A program made the translations under genes and the position numbers. A stretch of DNA of 9,252 nt from JBEGQX01 sp041180805 (GTDB lineage Bacteria > Planctomycetota > Planctomycetia > Gemmatales > Gemmataceae): NCBI GenBank assembly GCA_041180805.1, contig JBEGQX010000380.1, positions 1-9,252 of the forward strand, read 5' to 3'. This document shows, in pieces, positions 5,609 through 9,252 of the stretch (positions within the stretch are counted from its first letter, which is position 1; every line of letters starts with the position of its first letter). The notes beneath the pieces were generated by a model. The model saw only the letters and a program-made list of their open reading frames with translations, was not told the origin of the DNA and did no database searches.

Positions 5609-8275
5609 ATGACTGCGATTTTAAACTGTCCAAAGTGTGCCAGAACCAACCCTCCAGAGGCAGTTTACTGCTTTTTTGATGGTTTTGTGCTTGGTGGTGG
5701 AACTGGTGGTCCGCTGGCTATCAACAGCCAGAGATTTCCCGGTCCATTTGTTTTTCCGAATGGTCGTACATGCCTGAATTTTGACGATTTGGTCATAGCC
5801 TGCCACGAGGAAAACAAGGCTGCTGCTGATTTACTAAAACAGGGGTTCCTGGAATCTTTTCTAGGCAGTATTGGTCGAATGGATCTTGCGATGGCTGCCA
5901 GGGAATCGGCCAAATTTCCTGACCCTGCCCGTGGGCTGGATGAATTGCTTGGCAAGATGCCATCCTCCGTGCTTTCAGATGCCAAGTTAAATGTGTCAAC
6001 CAACGAGGTAAACCTTGGCAAGATTGATCGCAATCCCAAAAATCCTATCCGAATTACCATTGAGAACGGGGGTATGAGGCTCCTGTATGGCGCCATCCAG
6101 TCAGATAGCCTTTGGGTTGCGATTGGCGATTCAGGCAATGCCTCTGTGAAGAATTTCCAAACCAAGGGCGAATTAACAGTTCCAATCAGGATTGTTCCAG
6201 AGCAACTGCGTGCTTCAGACAAACCCTTGGTTGCAAAAGTAAAAATCAGCTCATCCGGCGGCAAGTCGGAAATATTAATCAAGGCCGAATTGCCGGTTGT
6301 TCCATTCCCTGATGGAGTCTTGGCAGGTTCGCTGACACCCAGGCAAATAGCCGAGAAAGCCAAGTTGAAGCCCAAAGAGGCTGCCATTCAGTTTGAGAAC
6401 GGCCAAGTTGCAGCTTGGTACCAGACTAACGGATGGTCTTTTCCGGTTCAGGGGCCAGTGGCGCGGGGAATGGGTGCCATTCAGCAGTATTTTGAAGCAC
6501 TGGGTCTTACTTCGGCGCCCAAATGCAAGGCTGATAATTTAAATTTCGACTTTAATGCCGACCCCGGACAGAGTCTTGCTTTTGAAATTCAAATATCCAC
6601 AGATGACAAAAAGCTTGTCTTTGCCCACGGTTCAGCGGAACAAAACTGGATCAAGGCTTTGGACCCGGTATCCGATGGTAAAACAGTTGCATTGAAGTTT
6701 GAAATACCCGAGGTGCCCGAATCGCCCGGTGAAACCTTGGAATCCAAGATTCATATTGTTGCCAATGGGGGACAGAAGTTTCTGGCGAATGTGCATCTTT
6801 TGGTAAGTGGCAGGGCAAAGGCAAAACGATCGGATCCCTCGCCAGAGTTGGTTTTTGGCGCGCCAGTTCAGCAGGCACCGCCTGGTTTGAAAGCCACGGA
6901 TATTCCCGAGCCCGAAGATGAGATTAAGGTTGAAAAATTAAGGCAGAAGACCAAATCGGTTGCTGCCCCGATTCCTTGGGTGCATGCGCTGCCAGCGGTT
7001 TTTCTTTTGGTTATTCTTCTAGGTTTTACAATTTTTGATGCTTTTACAGGAAGTAAAGCAAAAGTTGCCGAGGTGGCGACAAAATCCACCATAGGCTATC
7101 AGTTTCAATCGTCTAAAAAGCTCGAACAACAGATCGATTTTAACCATCTAAAGTCGACCAAGAACTTCCGATTTGGAATCGTGCTTCCAGGCAAAAAAGA
7201 CCCCAAGGGTGGTGGAGGTATGCTTCGCCTGACCTTTGACGAGGCTGGAGCGAGTAACAATACCCGAATCAAGATTGATAATGCGGATTACTTGTATGTT
7301 CAAAAAGGTGTTTCAAGGGTTGTTGAGGATAAAGAACCAAATACAGGCAGGGTTTGGCGCACGGCTTGCGATTACTCCTTGGCAAATGCCAAGGGAGGTA
7401 AAGCTGCCGAGACGGTTCGCGTAAGCCAGTTGGTTCAGGTTGTGCCGGGAAATGAGGGAACAGCATTGGACACCGTTCTTGTGAAGTACAGTGTGGAAAA
7501 CCGTGGTAAGGAAAAACACAAAATCGGCCTCCGGGTTATGTTGGATACTTTTATTGGAGGGGAAGATGGTGTTCCCTTTGTGATTCCCGGTGCGACCGGT
7601 TTCGTGACCAGTCAGCTTGAATTGCCGCAAAAGGAAATTCCTGACTATATTCAGGCGATGGAGCATCAGGATCTGGAAAAACCTGGGATTGTGGCGCTTC
7701 TTGGCTTAAAGGGATTTCAGCTTCCTGACTGTGAACCAGAACCACTTTACAAGTTAATGCTTGGAGAGAACCTTAATAATTCGGAAGCCGGTTACGATAT
7801 TGAAATAGGTGACCTTGCGCCCAAGGGTAAAAAAGCTGGGGATGGATTCAAGGATTCAGTGGTGTTTCTGTACTGGAACGAGCGCGACACGAATCCCGGT
7901 GAAACCAGAAACTTTGTATTCAGTTATGGCCTTAGTGAAATATCCAAGCCGACCGGTAGTTCGGGTGGAAATCTTTCGATTTCTCATGGCAGCAATATCT
8001 TCGCCAAAAAGTCCTTTGCTTTGACCGCATTGGTTAGAAATGCAGTCAAGGGGCAGGTAGTTTCTCTGGAGTTGCCTCCGGGGGTAAGTTTGGCAAGTGG
8101 TGAAAACTTAAATCGCAAAGTGGAGGAAGTGGACAAGGCAACCACCATGTCCCAGGTTTCATGGAAAGTGACAGTGGATAAACCCGGGGATTATACCTTC
8201 AAGGTTTCCACGGACAAAAACGCATCACAGGCAAAAATAAAGGTCAAGGATCCGTCTAGTAGTTTGTTCCGCTAG
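5609..8275 (+). CDS. Large single-pass membrane protein: zinc-ribbon-like N-terminus, Ig-like domains, beta-rich extracytoplasmic region
   Basis: This 888-residue protein resembles uncharacterised planctomycete proteins; I assign no function. The N-terminus has a zinc-ribbon-like motif, CPKC (7-10) then YCFFDG (20-25), in which Asp24 replaces the fourth cysteine. Residues about 50-118 look helical. Residues about 125-232 look like an Ig-like beta-sandwich (LNLGKID-type entry, then RITIENGGMRLLYG), followed by a helical region with WYQTNGWSFPVQGP (270-283), and about 305-400 like a second sandwich. A Lys-rich stretch (440-449) precedes one membrane helix (about 457-477), giving N-in/C-out topology by the positive-inside rule. 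Outside, residues about 495-780 form a beta-rich domain with the phrases KYSVENRGKEKHKIGLRVML (626-645) and VVFLYWNE (751-758), reminiscent of large beta-supersandwich folds. Residues about 787-880 resemble an Ig/NEW3-like domain (SLELPPGVSL, then SQVSWKVTVDKPGDY). The start ATG has only a weak GGG site. Its position between two FHA genes suggests a transmembrane partner of the signalling proteins. Confidence 0.85.
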   Translation: MTAILNCPKCARTNPPEAVYCFFDGFVLGGGTGGPLAINSQRFPGPFVFPNGRTCLNFDDLVIACHEENKAAADLLKQGFLESFLGSIGRMDLAMAARESAKFPDPARGLDELLGKMPSSVLSDAKLNVSTNEVNLGKIDRNPKNPIRITIENGGMRLLYGAIQSDSLWVAIGDSGNASVKNFQTKGELTVPIRIVPEQLRASDKPLVAKVKISSSGGKSEILIKAELPVVPFPDGVLAGSLTPRQIAEKAKLKPKEAAIQFENGQVAAWYQTNGWSFPVQGPVARGMGAIQQYFEALGLTSAPKCKADNLNFDFNADPGQSLAFEIQISTDDKKLVFAHGSAEQNWIKALDPVSDGKTVALKFEIPEVPESPGETLESKIHIVANGGQKFLANVHLLVSGRAKAKRSDPSPELVFGAPVQQAPPGLKATDIPEPEDEIKVEKLRQKTKSVAAPIPWVHALPAVFLLVILLGFTIFDAFTGSKAKVAEVATKSTIGYQFQSSKKLEQQIDFNHLKSTKNFRFGIVLPGKKDPKGGGGMLRLTFDEAGASNNTRIKIDNADYLYVQKGVSRVVEDKEPNTGRVWRTACDYSLANAKGGKAAETVRVSQLVQVVPGNEGTALDTVLVKYSVENRGKEKHKIGLRVMLDTFIGGEDGVPFVIPGATGFVTSQLELPQKEIPDYIQAMEHQDLEKPGIVALLGLKGFQLPDCEPEPLYKLMLGENLNNSEAGYDIEIGDLAPKGKKAGDGFKDSVVFLYWNERDTNPGETRNFVFSYGLSEISKPTGSSGGNLSISHGSNIFAKKSFALTALVRNAVKGQVVSLELPPGVSLASGENLNRKVEEVDKATTMSQVSWKVTVDKPGDYTFKVSTDKNASQAKIKVKDPSSSLFR

Positions 8276-8282
8276 TTGGATT

Positions 8283-8286
8283 GGGG
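8283..8286 (+). promoter_or_regulatory. Ribosome binding site that sets the start of the membrane FHA gene at 8293
   Basis: GGGG (8283-8286) lies six bases before the ATG at 8293. The frame is open from a TTG at 8281, but starting there would leave almost no upstream space after the previous stop (8273-8275) and would place this site inside the coding sequence. The ATG is preferred. Confidence 0.5.
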
Positions 8287-8292
8287 TACTTC

Positions 8293-9225
8293 ATGAATTT
8301 TCAGGTTTTTGTTTATTATTGTGGAATTGTGGGTGCTTATTCGGCGCTTGCTGCTTCCTTGTTAGGCAGGTTGATAAGTCCATCCAGTGCTGAACCGTCC
8401 ATGGGTGAGAAGCTTTTTGTTTCCCTGCTGGATGGTGGCTTGGTTGGTTTTTTTGTCTCGTTTGGGGTGGCAAGTCTTGATACCGCTTGGAATTCCTCCA
8501 AAGTTCAGTTGGGTAAGGTTCTGATCCGAGGTTTTGGGGCCGGTGTCATTGGTTTGCTCGGAGGTATTATTGGGGCTGCTGTTGGTTTTTTAATGGTGTA
8601 TTTCACCGGTTGGCCCATCTTTGCCCTTCCCGGATGGGCCATATCAGGAATGGCAATTGGTGTTTCTGTGGGAGTTTATGACTGGGTGATGGCTAAAGTT
8701 CAAAAGGAAGAAGCAGGCCAGGACGGCAAAATCAAAAATGGTTTTCTGGGTGGATTGGCGGGAGGTCTGGCGGGAGGTGTTTTGTTTTTTTGTGTGAAGT
8801 GGATCATGGTGCTTGCGATAGGTAAAGGAAATCCGATAAGTGCCAGCGCGTGGGGTTTTGTTGGTTTGGGGTTGGGTATTGGTTTCCTTGTGGGGCTTGC
8901 CCAGGTGGTTTTAAGGGAAGCGTGGATTCGAGTTGAAGCTGGTAAAAGACCGGGAAAAGAAGTGATTCTTGGAAAACCTGAGGTGTTGGTGGGGCGGGCC
9001 GAAACCTGTGATTTGGGTCTTTTTGGTGATACCACCGTGGATAAAACCCATGCCAAGTTTATGGCCAAGGATCAAAAATATCTGGTGATGGATGCTGGAA
9101 GTGAAAGTGGCACCTTTGTGAATGAAAAGAAAATCCAGGGGGCGGTTGCATTGAAGAATGGAGATGCAATTCGGCTTGGCGGTTATACGATTCGTTTCCA
9201 TGAAAAAAAGAAATCAAGGAAGTAA
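8293..9225 (+). CDS. Polytopic membrane protein with C-terminal cytoplasmic FHA domain
   Basis: This 310-residue protein joins a membrane module to an FHA domain. Residues 1-207 contain about six hydrophobic segments (roughly 4-24, 40-62, 76-104, 107-130, 152-177 and 186-206), very rich in glycine with GxxxG-like packing (GLLGGIIGAAVG near 87-98; a duplicated LAGG at 155-162). A charged loop (135-149) separates segments four and five. Residues about 212-305 are an FHA domain: GR at 234-235, the histidine in KTHAKF (His253), GTFVN (273-277), and NGDAIRLGGYTIRF (289-302). Two positions differ from the usual FHA consensus: the SxxH serine is not obvious, and the Asn of the NGT motif is Ser272. 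Phospho-Thr binding may thus be weakened or altered. An even number of helices would place both ends in the cytoplasm, near the kinase. It follows the 888-residue protein gene by 17 bp and is probably co-translated with it. The membrane part matches no transporter family I can name; anchoring or channel-like roles are both open. Confidence 0.9.
   Translation: MNFQVFVYYCGIVGAYSALAASLLGRLISPSSAEPSMGEKLFVSLLDGGLVGFFVSFGVASLDTAWNSSKVQLGKVLIRGFGAGVIGLLGGIIGAAVGFLMVYFTGWPIFALPGWAISGMAIGVSVGVYDWVMAKVQKEEAGQDGKIKNGFLGGLAGGLAGGVLFFCVKWIMVLAIGKGNPISASAWGFVGLGLGIGFLVGLAQVVLREAWIRVEAGKRPGKEVILGKPEVLVGRAETCDLGLFGDTTVDKTHAKFMAKDQKYLVMDAGSESGTFVNEKKIQGAVALKNGDAIRLGGYTIRFHEKKKSRK
8755..8778 (+). repeat. 12-bp tandem duplication encoding LAGG-LAGG in a membrane helix
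   Basis: The 12-bp units at 8755-8766 and 8767-8778 differ only at the first base (TTGGCGGGAGGT and CTGGCGGGAGGT) and both encode Leu-Ala-Gly-Gly. They lengthen a glycine-zipper face in the fifth hydrophobic segment of the membrane FHA protein. Confidence 0.85.
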
Positions 9226-9242
9226 AAGCAGGCTATTCCTGA

Positions 9243-9252
9243 ATGATGAGGT
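9243..9252 (+). other. Possible start of a further downstream gene
   Basis: Two consecutive ATG codons (9243 and 9246) lie 17 bp after the stop of the membrane FHA gene, a gap like the others in this run. An AGG at 9230-9232 is about ten bases upstream, a loose ribosome-site match. Only ten bases are visible, so no product can be suggested and the call is tentative. Confidence 0.2.

Noticed and set aside
5665..6387. Minus-strand open frame of 240 codons
   Set aside because: It is antisense to the 5' part of the 888-residue protein gene, whose plus-strand reading has a zinc-ribbon-like motif and beta-domain patterns.
665..9225. Recognised defence or secretion system (for example type VI or a Ter operon)
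   Set aside because: No secretion structural genes, TerD/TerC-like genes, nucleases or other effectors are in the window. Only the signalling logic is similar.

Overview
The window looks like a chromosomal segment of a planctomycete (phylum Planctomycetota). Gemmataceae-like is possible but not proven. The evidence is the gene style. The Hanks-type Ser/Thr kinase carries a short N-terminal domain ending in a 'TEYQASLL' motif before the kinase fold. There are proline/alanine-rich zinc-ribbon-FHA proteins and a large membrane protein opening with a 'CPKC...YCFFDG' zinc-ribbon-like motif. Several starts lack a strong Shine-Dalgarno sequence. Base composition looks close to balanced, which is low for Gemmata itself, so I do not name a genus.

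Layout: (1) Bases 1-614, minus strand: the 5' two thirds or more of a SirB1/transglutaminase-like gene that runs off the left edge. (2) Bases 615-664: a 50-bp divergent intergenic region with overlapping -10-like hexamers on the two strands. (3) Bases 665-3330, plus strand: a membrane-anchored Ser/Thr kinase, overlapped by 4 bp by a divergent NagA-like amidohydrolase. (4) Bases 3331-3457: a 127-bp gap with one weak promoter candidate. (5) Bases 3458-9225, plus strand: four closely spaced genes with gaps of 36, 39 and 17 bp. They encode a cytoplasmic vWA protein, a soluble zinc-ribbon/FHA protein, an 888-residue single-pass membrane protein with predicted Ig-like domains on both sides of the membrane, and a polytopic membrane protein with a C-terminal FHA domain. 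The last 27 bp may hold the start of another gene.

Inferred joint role: the kinase supplies phospho-threonine, the two FHA proteins (one soluble, one membrane-bound) read it, the vWA protein is a MIDAS-type adaptor, and the 888-residue protein could link cytoplasm and envelope. This resembles kinase/vWA/FHA signalling modules known in other bacteria, but the exact combination is not one I can match to a named system. The NagA-like gene is the metabolic outlier. No transposase, integrase, tRNA, rRNA or CRISPR array was seen, and nothing suggests recent transfer.
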